DNA of 64,000 nt from an uncultured Flavobacteriaceae bacterium. Lineage in GTDB: Bacteria; Bacteroidota; Bacteroidia; Flavobacteriales; Flavobacteriaceae. Numbering within the stretch: the stretch's first letter is position 1; each line of letters starts with the position of its first letter. Shown here one piece after another: positions 1 through 8,068 of the stretch. The DNA lies in contig CANMWN010000002.1 in assembly GCA_947501625.1 (NCBI GenBank), positions 310,001-374,000 on the forward strand. The letters run 5' to 3'. The notes beneath the pieces were generated by a model, which saw only the letters and a program-made list of their open reading frames with translations, made no database searches and was not told the DNA's origin. Position numbers and translations under genes: made by a program.

Positions 1-1
1 T

Positions 2-541
2 GGTATTGATGGATCTTATAAAGATTGGTTAACTGCTTCAAGTGTTTTCTTTTATAGAGAAGAAGACAGTAAAATTATTTTCGTAACTGATCCAACTACT
101 TTTGCAAGTCAATATGAAAATGCAGTCGGCACCTCATACATAAGAGGAGTAGAAACTGCAGTGAATATTATACCAACTGATAAAGTAAATTTGAATTTAA
201 CACATACATTGACTAACAAAGGAGATGATTTAAACTATATTCCTAAAAATAAATTTACTGCAAGAATTTCAACAACTTTAGTAAAGAACATGAATATTGC
301 AGTTGGTTATAAAAATGTTGGCGAACGTACTTATTTTGATCAATATGGTTCTTTTGGAACTGCAGGAGAAGATGTAGTTTTAGATGCTTATAATTTGATT
401 GATTTAAGTGCAAACTACACTTGTAACAATGTAACATTCTTTGCTTTGTTGGACAATGCTTTTAATGAAGACTATGAAGATGTTCTAGGTTTTTCTACAA
501 GAGGTAGAAATGTGAAATTAGGATTAAGACTTAATTTCTAA
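2..541 (+). CDS. TonB-dependent receptor, C-terminal fragment
   Basis: The frame is open from the first bases of the window, so only the last 179 residues are present and the start lies upstream. The residues alternate as in outer-membrane beta strands, and the protein ends in an aromatic residue (GLRLNF), as expected of a 22-strand barrel closing in the outer membrane. The closing segment resembles BtuB-like (cobalamin) receptors of flavobacteria, but the substrate cannot be fixed from a fragment. An internal GTG at 161 could be mistaken for a start; the open frame upstream shows it is not. A bidirectional terminator follows directly. Confidence 0.85.
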   Translation, partial: GIDGSYKDWLTASSVFFYREEDSKIIFVTDPTTFASQYENAVGTSYIRGVETAVNIIPTDKVNLNLTHTLTNKGDDLNYIPKNKFTARISTTLVKNMNIAVGYKNVGERTYFDQYGSFGTAGEDVVLDAYNLIDLSANYTCNNVTFFALLDNAFNEDYEDVLGFSTRGRNVKLGLRLNF

Positions 542-560
542 ATGAAAGAAATACTATATA

Positions 561-592
561 AAAAAAAGCCTCAAACAATTTGAGGCTTTTTT
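561..592. terminator. Bidirectional intrinsic terminator
   Basis: An 8-bp perfect stem (GCCTCAAA 568-575 with TTTGAGGC 579-586, 3-nt loop) has seven A on its left and six T on its right. It can terminate the receptor gene on the plus strand and the convergent gene at 596-1114 on the minus strand. Confidence 0.85.
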
Positions 593-595
593 ATG

Positions 596-1114
596 TTAAA
601 ACAATTCTTTTACTTCTTCTTTAATAAAAGTCAGTCCAGTTGTTGAAGGTGGATTTCCTTCAACCATACGTTTTAAAATTCCTTCTCGTAGTTGTTGTGC
701 TGTAGTGATACTCGAATCTTCAGCAGTTTTTTTAACTATATGTGTTGTTGCATTTTTTGAAGTAACTAAAACACTCCAACATTCTTCGCTTATATAAATT
801 TGCTGCGATAAATTATGTTCAAATTCTTGTTCAACACTCTGTACCAACTTTTGAACATACAATTCTTTATTATCATCAGTAGGAGTAACTCTAACCAATA
901 ACTTTGAAGGATTGATGCGCTCCATAAACAAAGTCATACGCTCATATGCTTGCAAGCGCATATTCAACAACTGTTTTTTGTCCTCTCGCAACAGTTTAAA
1001 GTTTTCTCTATTTTGCTCTTTTCTAAACTGGTAAGAAAAGAAGTAATAAGCTACTAAACCTGTTACGATTGATGGAATTGTATAACTTAGTATTTCTATA
1101 ATTTGTTCTTTCAT
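596..1114 (-). CDS. Hypothetical membrane-anchored protein, 172 aa
   Basis: Not assigned to a function. Residues about 7-27 form one hydrophobic segment, followed by a basic, charged, probably helical region (KEQNRENFKLLREDKKQ) that suggests a cytoplasmic coiled domain anchored to the inner membrane. Its ATG overlaps the stop of the upstream lipoprotein gene by one base (TAATG), so the two are translationally coupled. Proteins with this layout are common in Bacteroidota, but I do not recognise a named catalytic family. Confidence 0.7.
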   Translation of the reverse strand: MKEQIIEILSYTIPSIVTGLVAYYFFSYQFRKEQNRENFKLLREDKKQLLNMRLQAYERMTLFMERINPSKLLVRVTPTDDNKELYVQKLVQSVEQEFEHNLSQQIYISEECWSVLVTSKNATTHIVKKTAEDSSITTAQQLREGILKRMVEGNPPSTTGLTFIKEEVKELF

Positions 1115-1635
1115 TATTCATTAATTTTTTTAAATCTAACTGCAGCACAATCATCTGGATCGCCAACTCTAATATATATTACAGCATTTTGATTTTTTTG
1201 GTATATTTTCCATGATGTTGACGTAAAATTATTTATATTATTTTTAGTAGAGTCTAATAGAAAAGTTACATCCAATTCTGCCTTTAATTCATTACTAAAT
1301 TTGGATTTCCACTTTCCACTAATATTAATCTTTTTTCCTTCAGAATAATGCAGTGTATTAAAGTCTATCGTACCTTTTGGTATATTTATTAATTGAAAAG
1401 TTCCATCAGTATTTATTTGCATTTGAGCACTATGGGAATTTTTATAGCCTTGAGTGTTATTTAACGTCCATTCATCAAGTTTATAGGTTCCAATTAAAAA
1501 GTCAGGTTTAGGGTTATTGTTAAGATAATTTAATCCAGAATCAGAAAAACATGGAACTAAAGTACAACTTGAATATGTTGATAATATTAGCATTATTATC
1601 AAATAGCAACTTATTTTGGGTGAATTATTTTTCAT
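1114..1635 (-). CDS. Hypothetical lipoprotein, 173 aa
   Basis: The N-terminus is a signal peptide ending in a lipobox-like STYSSC, so acylation of Cys24 and membrane anchoring are likely. The rest alternates short beta-prone stretches (GTYKLDEWTL, GTFQLINIP, ISGKWKSKF, AELDVTFLL), which resembles a small lipocalin-like barrel. That fold is an inference. It is coupled by a 1-base overlap to the membrane protein downstream. No function is assigned. Confidence 0.65.
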   Translation of the reverse strand: MKNNSPKISCYLIIMLILSTYSSCTLVPCFSDSGLNYLNNNPKPDFLIGTYKLDEWTLNNTQGYKNSHSAQMQINTDGTFQLINIPKGTIDFNTLHYSEGKKINISGKWKSKFSNELKAELDVTFLLDSTKNNINNFTSTSWKIYQKNQNAVIYIRVGDPDDCAAVRFKKINE

Positions 1636-1658
1636 TTATTTCTCTATAAATTTAAAAT

Positions 1659-2885
1659 TTATAATCCTTTTAGCCAACTTTTAATCAATTGAATCCCTTC
1701 AACAACTTTCGGAGCATCACTTGATAAATTAAAATTAGTATTCATTGTTGGATTTTCAAAGTCTACATAGGCTAACCTTGCTGCAAAATATTCTTTTTCA
1801 AATCCAAATGCAACAGCAGGAAGCAATACAACTCCAGTATCTTTCAATAATTGTTCACACATTTCATTGGAAGTGTATATATTATTAGCATGAAGTTTAC
1901 CAATGTAATTTGAAAAATCTGGAAATAAATAGAATCCACCTTCTGGTTTACACAACTTAACATTAGCATCTGTTAATTCATTATAACAATAATTTCCTAT
2001 CTCTTTTAATATATCAATTTGCCAATTCAAATAATTCATAGCATCACCATAGTATCCATAAGCAATTTTTGCAGCCATTTGAACGGGAATAGGAGCACAA
2101 GAATATGTTTCAGACCCAATACCTATAAATGCTTTTTTGAATTCATCAGAAATACCTTTTGATAACAATGCTATTCCTAATCTCCAGCCTCCAGCGCCAC
2201 ACCATTTTGAAATACCAGTGGTAGTTATCGTTTTTTCTGGATAATACTTTGCAATAGAATCATGTGCTTTAATATGATTTAGCAAACCGTAAATTTCATC
2301 TGAAATTATATATATATCATGCTTGCGAGCAGTTTCTGCAATATTTTTTAATTCTTGTTGACTGTAAGTCAATCCATCAGGATTTCCAGGATAATTTAAA
2401 ATTAATACTGTTGCTTTATTTTTCTTGTTTTTAATTGCTTCCTCAATAATATCAGTAGTTATTCTCCATCGCTCATCAAAAGAAGTTTTTAATAGAATTA
2501 CATTATGACCAATTAATTCGGCTTGTGGAGCATAGGAAACCCAAGCTGGAGCAGGAATTAAAACATCGGCACTAATAAAAGATTTTAATGTATTGTATAG
2601 AAGTATCTTTGATCCAGGCGCAACAACTATATCTTCAGGATTAGTTTCTAATCCGTTATACTTACGATGAAAATCAGAAATATTTTCTCGCAGTTCTAAA
2701 ATCCCTTGCACGGAAGAGTATTCTTTTCTATCTGCAGAATTTTGTAATTCATCAATAATATAATTAGGAGGTAAAAATGGAGATTGACCAAAACCAAATT
2801 TGATAACTTTCTTGTTTTGACGCTCCATATTTTTTGACTGATTGTTAATCAGTAAAGTCTGAGATTCTGCTACTTTATGAAACAT
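1659..2885 (-). CDS. Pyridoxal-phosphate aminotransferase, class I/II
   Basis: Predicted fold-type I PLP aminotransferase of the aspartate aminotransferase superfamily, 408 aa and full length. Visible signatures are NYPGNPDG (Asn-Pro carboxylate/PLP region), the SDEIYG segment with the PLP-nitrogen Asp, and SKWCGAGGWRLG with the Schiff-base Lys and the phosphate/carboxylate-binding Arg. The amino donor cannot be chosen from sequence. It is divergent from the helicase gene at 3023, and an 18-bp palindrome lies between them. The first 19 residues are unusual, and Met20 (MERQNKK) is a possible alternative start. Confidence 0.88.
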   Translation of the reverse strand: MFHKVAESQTLLINNQSKNMERQNKKVIKFGFGQSPFLPPNYIIDELQNSADRKEYSSVQGILELRENISDFHRKYNGLETNPEDIVVAPGSKILLYNTLKSFISADVLIPAPAWVSYAPQAELIGHNVILLKTSFDERWRITTDIIEEAIKNKKNKATVLILNYPGNPDGLTYSQQELKNIAETARKHDIYIISDEIYGLLNHIKAHDSIAKYYPEKTITTTGISKWCGAGGWRLGIALLSKGISDEFKKAFIGIGSETYSCAPIPVQMAAKIAYGYYGDAMNYLNWQIDILKEIGNYCYNELTDANVKLCKPEGGFYLFPDFSNYIGKLHANNIYTSNEMCEQLLKDTGVVLLPAVAFGFEKEYFAARLAYVDFENPTMNTNFNLSSDAPKVVEGIQLIKSWLKGL

Positions 2886-2926
2886 TAGTAATGAAAATTT
2901 TGTGATATGTAAATGTATTTATTTTC

Positions 2927-2944
2927 TAGTATTTATAAATACTA
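2927..2944. promoter_or_regulatory. 18-bp perfect palindrome between divergent genes
   Basis: TAGTATTTATAAATACTA reads identically on both strands and sits 42 bp upstream of the aminotransferase start and about 30 bp upstream of the -33 element of the helicase promoter. Its symmetry, length and divergent position fit a dimeric repressor or activator site. The protein that binds it is unknown. Confidence 0.45.
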
Positions 2945-2973
2945 AATTGCTAATATTTTGTCAATAACTTTTG

Positions 2974-3004
2974 TTGCTACTAAGTATCCATCGTTGTATT
3001 TTTG
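2974..3004 (+). promoter_or_regulatory. Promoter of the uvrD/pcrA gene
   Basis: TTG at 2974-2976, 20 nt, then TATTTTTG at 2997-3004, an exact match to the Bacteroidota sigma-A pattern TTG-N19/20-TAnnTTTG. With the offset seen at rnpB, transcription would begin near 3009. The TTG codon at 3002 therefore lies inside the promoter and cannot be the start codon. Confidence 0.65.
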
Positions 3005-3022
3005 ACTTTTAAGAAAATTGAA

Positions 3023-5362
3023 TTGTCTGATTACCTAAACGAACTTAACGAAGCTCAAAAACAAGCTGTTTTGCATAAGAATGGACCAATGATTATAATT
3101 GCTGGTGCTGGTTCTGGAAAAACACGTGTTTTAACCTATCGTATTGCACATTTGATGAATCAAGGTGTTGATGCATTTAATATTTTGTCTTTGACATTTA
3201 CCAATAAAGCAGCACGTGAAATGAAAGAACGTATTGCAAAAGTTGTGGGCTCTAGTGAGGCTAAGAATTTATGGATGGGAACATTCCATTCAGTATTTGC
3301 GCGTATTCTACGTTCTGAAGCTGACAAACTAGGTTTTCCTTCCAATTTTACGATTTACGATACGCAAGATTCTGTTAGGTTATTATCTGCCATAATCAAA
3401 GAAATGCAGTTGGATAAAGATAGATACAAGCCCAAACAGGTTTTAAGTCGAATATCTCAATTCAAGAATAGTTTAATTACTGTAAAAGCATATTATAATA
3501 ATTCAGATTTAATTGAGGCCGATAAAATGGCTAGTCGACCTAAAATGGGAGAAATATACCAACAGTATGTTGAGCGATGTTTTAAGTCTGGCGCCATGGA
3601 TTTTGACGATTTGTTACTTCGAACCAATGAGTTATTAACACGCTTCCCAGATGTTTTGGCTAAATATCAAGACCGATTTAGATATATCTTGGTAGATGAG
3701 TACCAAGACACAAATCATTCGCAATATTTAATTGTTCGAGCCTTGGCTGATCGTTTTCAAAATATTTGTGTAGTAGGTGATGATTCACAGAGTATCTATG
3801 CATTTAGAGGTGCTAATATCCAAAACATTTTAAATTTCCAGCGCGATTATGAAGATGTGAGTATTTTTAAATTAGAGCAAAATTATAGATCATCAAGCAA
3901 TATAGTCAAAGCTGCCAATAGTATTATTGAAAAAAATAAAACAAGATTAGATAAAGAAATTTGGACAGCCAATAATGAAGGTTCAAAAATAAAAGTGATG
4001 CGAACTTTTTCGGATGCTGAAGAAGGTCGCTTTGTTGCCGATTCTATTTTTGAAAATAAAATGAATAAGCAATTAACTAATGATAATTTTGCTGTTTTAT
4101 TTAGAACCAATGCGCAATCTAGAGCCATTGAGGATGCATTAAGGAAAAAAGATATTGCTTATACTATTTATGGAGGTTTATCTTTTTACCAACGAAAAGA
4201 AATCAAAGATGTACTAAGTTATTTACGACTTATTATCAATCCTAGCGATGAAGAAGCACTAAAACGTGTTATCAATTATCCTGCAAGAGGCATTGGCGCA
4301 ACTACAGTGGATAAACTTACTGTTGCAGCAAATCATTATAAAAAAACCATTTTTGAAATTATTCAAAATCTAGACTCAATAGATTTAAAAATAAATTCTG
4401 GAACACGTCAAAAATTAGCGAATTTTGCGACAATGATTCAGCGATTTCAGATTGAAACCCAAAAATTGGATGCATTTGATATTACAAAATTGGTTGTAAA
4501 TCAAACTAGAATCATAAAAGATTTAGAGTCAGACGGAACACCTGAAGCGGTCAGTAGAGTAGAGAATGTTCAAGAATTGTTAAACGGAATCAAAGATTTT
4601 AATGATGGACAGAAAGAAAAAGGTGAAGACGCTTCATTGGCATTTTTTTTAGAAGATGTTGCTTTAGCAACTGATTTTGATAAAGATAAAAAAGATGATA
4701 AACCAAGGATTTCTTTAATGACAATTCACCTTGCTAAAGGTTTAGAGTTTCCGTATGTTTATATAGTTGGACTAGAAGAAACCTTGTTTCCTTCAGCCAT
4801 GAGTATGAATACTCGAAGCGAGTTGGAAGAGGAGCGAAGGTTATTTTATGTAGCACTTACAAGAGCAGAAAAAGAAGCCTATTTGAGTTTTGCTGAAACA
4901 CGCTATCGTTGGGGAAAATTAATTGATTGTGAGCAAAGTAGGTTTTTGGAAGAAATTGATGAACAGTATTTAGAATACTTGAGACCAAGACCAAAAGCAC
5001 AAAAAAATAAATTTATTACCGATGATATTTTTGGAGATATTTCACCAAATACTATTCGATTTAAAAAGCCCTTATCTAAAAAAAGTATTCCAAAGCCTAA
5101 ACAAATTCCAAAAACAATTCAGCCAAAGTTCAAACCTGCCAAAAATCTAAAGAAAATAAATAAAACTGTAAGTTCAGTTAATACAAACTTATTTGATAGT
5201 GATATTGTTGTTGGTAACTTTGTTGAGCATCAACGATTTGGTAAAGGAGAAGTGATGAGCCTTGAAGGTAATGGTCCAAATAAAAAGGCTGAAATAAGGT
5301 TTGCCGAGCATGGAACAAAAAAGTTATTACTCCAGTTTGCTAAACTCAAAATAATTGGCTGA
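3023..5362 (+). CDS. UvrD/PcrA-type ATP-dependent DNA helicase
   Basis: Superfamily 1A 3'-5' helicase acting in nucleotide excision repair, replication-transcription conflicts and recombination control. All helicase motifs are visible in order: AGAGSGKT (Walker A), LVDEYQDT (II), GDDSQSIYAFRGA (III), LEQNYRSS (IV), TIHLAKGLEFP (V) and RRLFYVALTRAE (VI). A basic linker and a C-terminal Tudor-like module (VGNFVEHQRFGKGEVMS) follow, as in PcrA/UvrD proteins that contact RNA polymerase. The frame is open back to a TTG at 3002, but that codon is part of the promoter box. The TTG at 3023 gives MSDYLNELNEAQKQAV, which fits the family N-terminus, so I prefer it. There is no ATG before residue 30. Confidence 0.92.
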   Translation: MSDYLNELNEAQKQAVLHKNGPMIIIAGAGSGKTRVLTYRIAHLMNQGVDAFNILSLTFTNKAAREMKERIAKVVGSSEAKNLWMGTFHSVFARILRSEADKLGFPSNFTIYDTQDSVRLLSAIIKEMQLDKDRYKPKQVLSRISQFKNSLITVKAYYNNSDLIEADKMASRPKMGEIYQQYVERCFKSGAMDFDDLLLRTNELLTRFPDVLAKYQDRFRYILVDEYQDTNHSQYLIVRALADRFQNICVVGDDSQSIYAFRGANIQNILNFQRDYEDVSIFKLEQNYRSSSNIVKAANSIIEKNKTRLDKEIWTANNEGSKIKVMRTFSDAEEGRFVADSIFENKMNKQLTNDNFAVLFRTNAQSRAIEDALRKKDIAYTIYGGLSFYQRKEIKDVLSYLRLIINPSDEEALKRVINYPARGIGATTVDKLTVAANHYKKTIFEIIQNLDSIDLKINSGTRQKLANFATMIQRFQIETQKLDAFDITKLVVNQTRIIKDLESDGTPEAVSRVENVQELLNGIKDFNDGQKEKGEDASLAFFLEDVALATDFDKDKKDDKPRISLMTIHLAKGLEFPYVYIVGLEETLFPSAMSMNTRSELEEERRLFYVALTRAEKEAYLSFAETRYRWGKLIDCEQSRFLEEIDEQYLEYLRPRPKAQKNKFITDDIFGDISPNTIRFKKPLSKKSIPKPKQIPKTIQPKFKPAKNLKKINKTVSSVNTNLFDSDIVVGNFVEHQRFGKGEVMSLEGNGPNKKAEIRFAEHGTKKLLLQFAKLKIIG

Positions 5363-5455
5363 TAATTTTCAGTATTTTATTGTTAAATACTTTGAATTGA
5401 CGTAATTTGCAAATTCAATTTCTATATAAAGAAATTTAACTTCAATTAAGAATAT

Positions 5456-6094
5456 ATGACATTTGATTTAGAATACAACTCTGAAAGATCCAATTTAATA
5501 ATTCCGGAATACGGAAGGCATATACAAAAATTAGTGAACCATTGTGTGAGTCTAGAAGATAAAGACGAACGCAATAAAATGGCAAAGGCAATTGTAAATG
5601 TTATGGGGAATTTACAACCTCATTTACGAGATGTGCCGGATTTCAAGCACAAGCTTTGGGATCAATTATTCATAATGTCCGATTTTAAATTGGAGGCAGA
5701 ATCGCCATATCTTCAACCTTCTAGAGAAGAATTGTCTGAAAAACCAGAATCATTGCCTTATCCAAAAACAGCTTCAAAATACCGTTTTTATGGCAATAAT
5801 ATTCAAACTATGATAGATGTAGCAAATAGTTGGGAAGATGGAGAAGAAAGAGAAGGGTTAATGTATGTCATTGCAAATCACATGAAAAAATGTTATTTGA
5901 ATTGGAACAAAGATACCGTTGAAGATAGTGTGATTTTTAATCATTTATTTGAATTATCTGATGGTAAAATTGATTTAAGAGAAAATGGTGATAAACTTGC
6001 TGAAAGCAGTACACTTATACGTAAAAGAACAAACCATAAGAATCAAAGAAATCACAAGAATAATAATAAAAACTATAGAAAAAAATCTCGCTAA
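5456..6094 (+). CDS. DUF4290 family protein
   Basis: A 212-residue soluble protein recognised as DUF4290 by its N-terminal pattern (YNSERSNLIIPEYGRHIQKLVNHC) and central PYPKTASKYRFYGNNIQTMID. The last 30 residues are a Lys/Arg/Asn-rich tail typical of nucleic-acid contact, although no biochemical role is established. Only 3 nt separate it from murA, and this pairing is common in flavobacteria from what I know, so the two are probably co-transcribed. No enzyme motif is visible. Confidence 0.88.
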   Translation: MTFDLEYNSERSNLIIPEYGRHIQKLVNHCVSLEDKDERNKMAKAIVNVMGNLQPHLRDVPDFKHKLWDQLFIMSDFKLEAESPYLQPSREELSEKPESLPYPKTASKYRFYGNNIQTMIDVANSWEDGEEREGLMYVIANHMKKCYLNWNKDTVEDSVIFNHLFELSDGKIDLRENGDKLAESSTLIRKRTNHKNQRNHKNNNKNYRKKSR

Positions 6095-6097
6095 TTT

Positions 6098-7408
6098 ATG
6101 GCAACATTTAAAATTGAAGGAGGTCATAAACTCAATGGATCAATAACTCCTCAAGGCGCAAAAAATGAAGCTTTACAAGTTATTTGTGCTGTCTTACTAA
6201 CTCCCGAAAAAGTTACTATAAGTAATATACCTAATATTATTGATGTAAATAAATTAATTTTTATTCTTGGCGAATTGGGTGTGAAAATTGAACAATTATC
6301 CAGTGATACCTATTCTTTTCAAGCAGACGATTTAAACCTAGAATATTTAGAATCCGAAAAATTTAAAAAAGATGGTAGTTCTTTAAGAGGTTCTATTATG
6401 ATTGTTGGACCTTTACTTGCTAGATTTGGAAAAGGATATATTCCAAGACCAGGAGGAGATAAAATAGGTAGAAGACGATTAGATACACATTTTGAAGGTT
6501 TTATCAATTTAGGAGCAAAATTTAGATACAAAAAAGAGGAGCGTTTTTATGGTGTAGAAGCACCAAATGGATTGCAAGGAACTGATATGCTTTTAGATGA
6601 AGCATCAGTAACAGGAACAGCAAATATTGTGATGGCTGCAGTTCTGGCTAATGGCGTTACAACAATTTATAATGCTGCTTGCGAACCTTATCTCCAAGAA
6701 TTATGCAAAATGCTAAATTCAATGGGAGCGAAAATAAGTGGTGTTGGATCAAACTTACTTTCTATTGAAGGTGTTAATAATTTGGGAGGTTGTGAATTGC
6801 GAGTACTTCCAGATATGATTGAAATTGGAAGTTGGATAGGAATGGCTGCAATGACAAAATCCGAGCTTACAATAAAAGACGTGAGTTGGAAAGATTTGGG
6901 TTTAATTCCTAGAGTGTTTAGGAAATTAGGAATAAAACTTGAAAGAAAAGGAGATGATATATATATTCCTGCGCAAGATTCTTACGAAATACAAAATTTT
7001 ATTGATGGATCAATTTTAACTATTGCCGATGCTCCTTGGCCTGGATTTACACCAGATTTATTGAGTATTGTTTTAGTAGTTGCTACTCAGGCTAAAGGCA
7101 GTGTTTTAATTCATCAAAAAATGTTTGAAAGTCGATTATTCTTTGTTGATAAACTTATAGATATGGGTGCTCAAGTGATATTGTGTGATCCTCATAGAGC
7201 CACAGTAATTGGTATGAATCATCAATCTAGTTTAAAAGCAACAACGATGGTTTCTCCAGATATTAGAGCTGGTATTTCATTACTTATTGCTGCACTTTCT
7301 GCCAATGGAACAAGTACAATTCATAATATTGAACAAATTGATAGAGGATATCAAGATATAGATAAAAGATTACGTGCTATTGGAGCTAAAATAGAACGAA
7401 TAAAATAA
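6098..7408 (+). CDS. murA: UDP-N-acetylglucosamine 1-carboxyvinyltransferase
   Basis: Catalyses the first committed step of peptidoglycan synthesis, transferring enolpyruvyl from phosphoenolpyruvate to UDP-GlcNAc in the cytoplasm. The 436-aa protein is full length with the two-lobed EPT fold. Visible features are the N-terminal Lys22-Asn23 pair (GAKNEA) and the active loop at residues 117-128. In that loop the usual PGGCxIGxRPxD reads PGGDKIGRRRLD, so residue 121 is Asp where E. coli has Cys115, the residue alkylated by fosfomycin. Asp here is a known natural variant that keeps activity and confers fosfomycin resistance. Second gene of the DUF4290-murA unit; a terminator follows. Confidence 0.95.
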   Translation: MATFKIEGGHKLNGSITPQGAKNEALQVICAVLLTPEKVTISNIPNIIDVNKLIFILGELGVKIEQLSSDTYSFQADDLNLEYLESEKFKKDGSSLRGSIMIVGPLLARFGKGYIPRPGGDKIGRRRLDTHFEGFINLGAKFRYKKEERFYGVEAPNGLQGTDMLLDEASVTGTANIVMAAVLANGVTTIYNAACEPYLQELCKMLNSMGAKISGVGSNLLSIEGVNNLGGCELRVLPDMIEIGSWIGMAAMTKSELTIKDVSWKDLGLIPRVFRKLGIKLERKGDDIYIPAQDSYEIQNFIDGSILTIADAPWPGFTPDLLSIVLVVATQAKGSVLIHQKMFESRLFFVDKLIDMGAQVILCDPHRATVIGMNHQSSLKATTMVSPDIRAGISLLIAALSANGTSTIHNIEQIDRGYQDIDKRLRAIGAKIERIK

Positions 7409-7434
7409 TTTTTTACAACAAATTTTTATTTTAA

Positions 7435-7467
7435 AATCTCAAGTGACTTTTACTTGAGATTTTTTTA
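7435..7467 (+). terminator. Intrinsic terminator after murA
   Basis: A 10-bp stem (AATCTCAAGT 7435-7444, ACTTGAGATT 7452-7461) with a 7-nt loop is followed by a T tract. It separates the murA unit from grpE-dnaJ. Confidence 0.85.
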
Positions 7468-7508
7468 TGACATCTTGGCATTATTCAAGGAATGGCAGTA
7501 CTTTTGCA
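7468..7508 (+). promoter_or_regulatory. -24/-12 (sigma-54-like) promoter with upstream dyad for grpE-dnaJ
   Basis: TGGCAGTACTTTTGCA (7493-7508) matches the sigma-54 pattern TGGCAC-N5-TTGCA with one mismatch and the invariant 12-bp GG-to-GC distance. The predicted start near 7519 leaves a 17-nt leader to the grpE ATG. Upstream, TGACATCTTGGCA (7468-7480) is a near-palindrome that could bind an activator. The same bases also contain TACTTTTG (7499-7506), a sigma-A-like box, so the sigma factor is not settled by sequence alone. Confidence 0.5.
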
Positions 7509-7535
7509 AACATTATTATTTTATGATTTTAAATT

Positions 7536-8054
7536 ATGAGCGATACAAAAGAAAATAAAGAAGATAAAGAAATTCAAGTAGAAAAGAAAAACGTTGAAAC
7601 ATCTAAAAAACCTACAATAGAAGAGCAATTAGGTAAAGAAAAAGATAAGTTTTTGCGTTTATTTGCTGAATTTGAAAACTATAAAAGAAGAACATCAAAA
7701 GAACGTGTTGAATTATTTAAAACTGCCAATCAAGAATTAATGACAGTTTTATTACCCGTTTTAGATGATTTTGAACGTGCATTGACACATATAGAAGATG
7801 ATAAGGAAGCTGAGGAGTTACGCAAAGGAGTACTATTGATTTATCAAAAATTATTATCTACTCTCGAACAGAAAGGGCTTTCAGTTGCCGAAGCTAAATC
7901 TGGAGATGTTTTTGATGCCGAAATTCATGAAGCAATAACACAAATACCAGCTCCTTCAAAGAAAATGAAAGGAAAGATTGTTGATGTAGTTGAGAAAGGA
8001 TATAAACTTGGAGATAAAATTATACGTTTTCCAAAAGTAGTAATTGGACAATAA
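7536..8054 (+). CDS. grpE: Nucleotide exchange factor GrpE
   Basis: Co-chaperone that releases ADP from DnaK and acts in heat-stress protein folding. The 172-aa sequence has the expected acidic, low-complexity N-terminus (residues 1-30), a long helix (EEQLGKEKDKFLRLFAEFENYKRRTSKER) and the C-terminal beta wing (IHEAITQIPAPSKKMKGKIVDVVEKGYKLGDKIIRFPKVVI), all hallmark GrpE segments. It lies 14 nt upstream of dnaJ, forming a chaperone operon; dnaK is not in this window. The upstream promoter suggests stress control. Confidence 0.96.
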   Translation: MSDTKENKEDKEIQVEKKNVETSKKPTIEEQLGKEKDKFLRLFAEFENYKRRTSKERVELFKTANQELMTVLLPVLDDFERALTHIEDDKEAEELRKGVLLIYQKLLSTLEQKGLSVAEAKSGDVFDAEIHEAITQIPAPSKKMKGKIVDVVEKGYKLGDKIIRFPKVVIGQ

Positions 8055-8068
8055 AAATATTTTAAACA

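Noticed and set aside
3002-3022. TTG at 3002 as the helicase start
   Set aside because: It lies inside the TATTTTTG promoter box; the TTG at 3023 fits promoter and family better.
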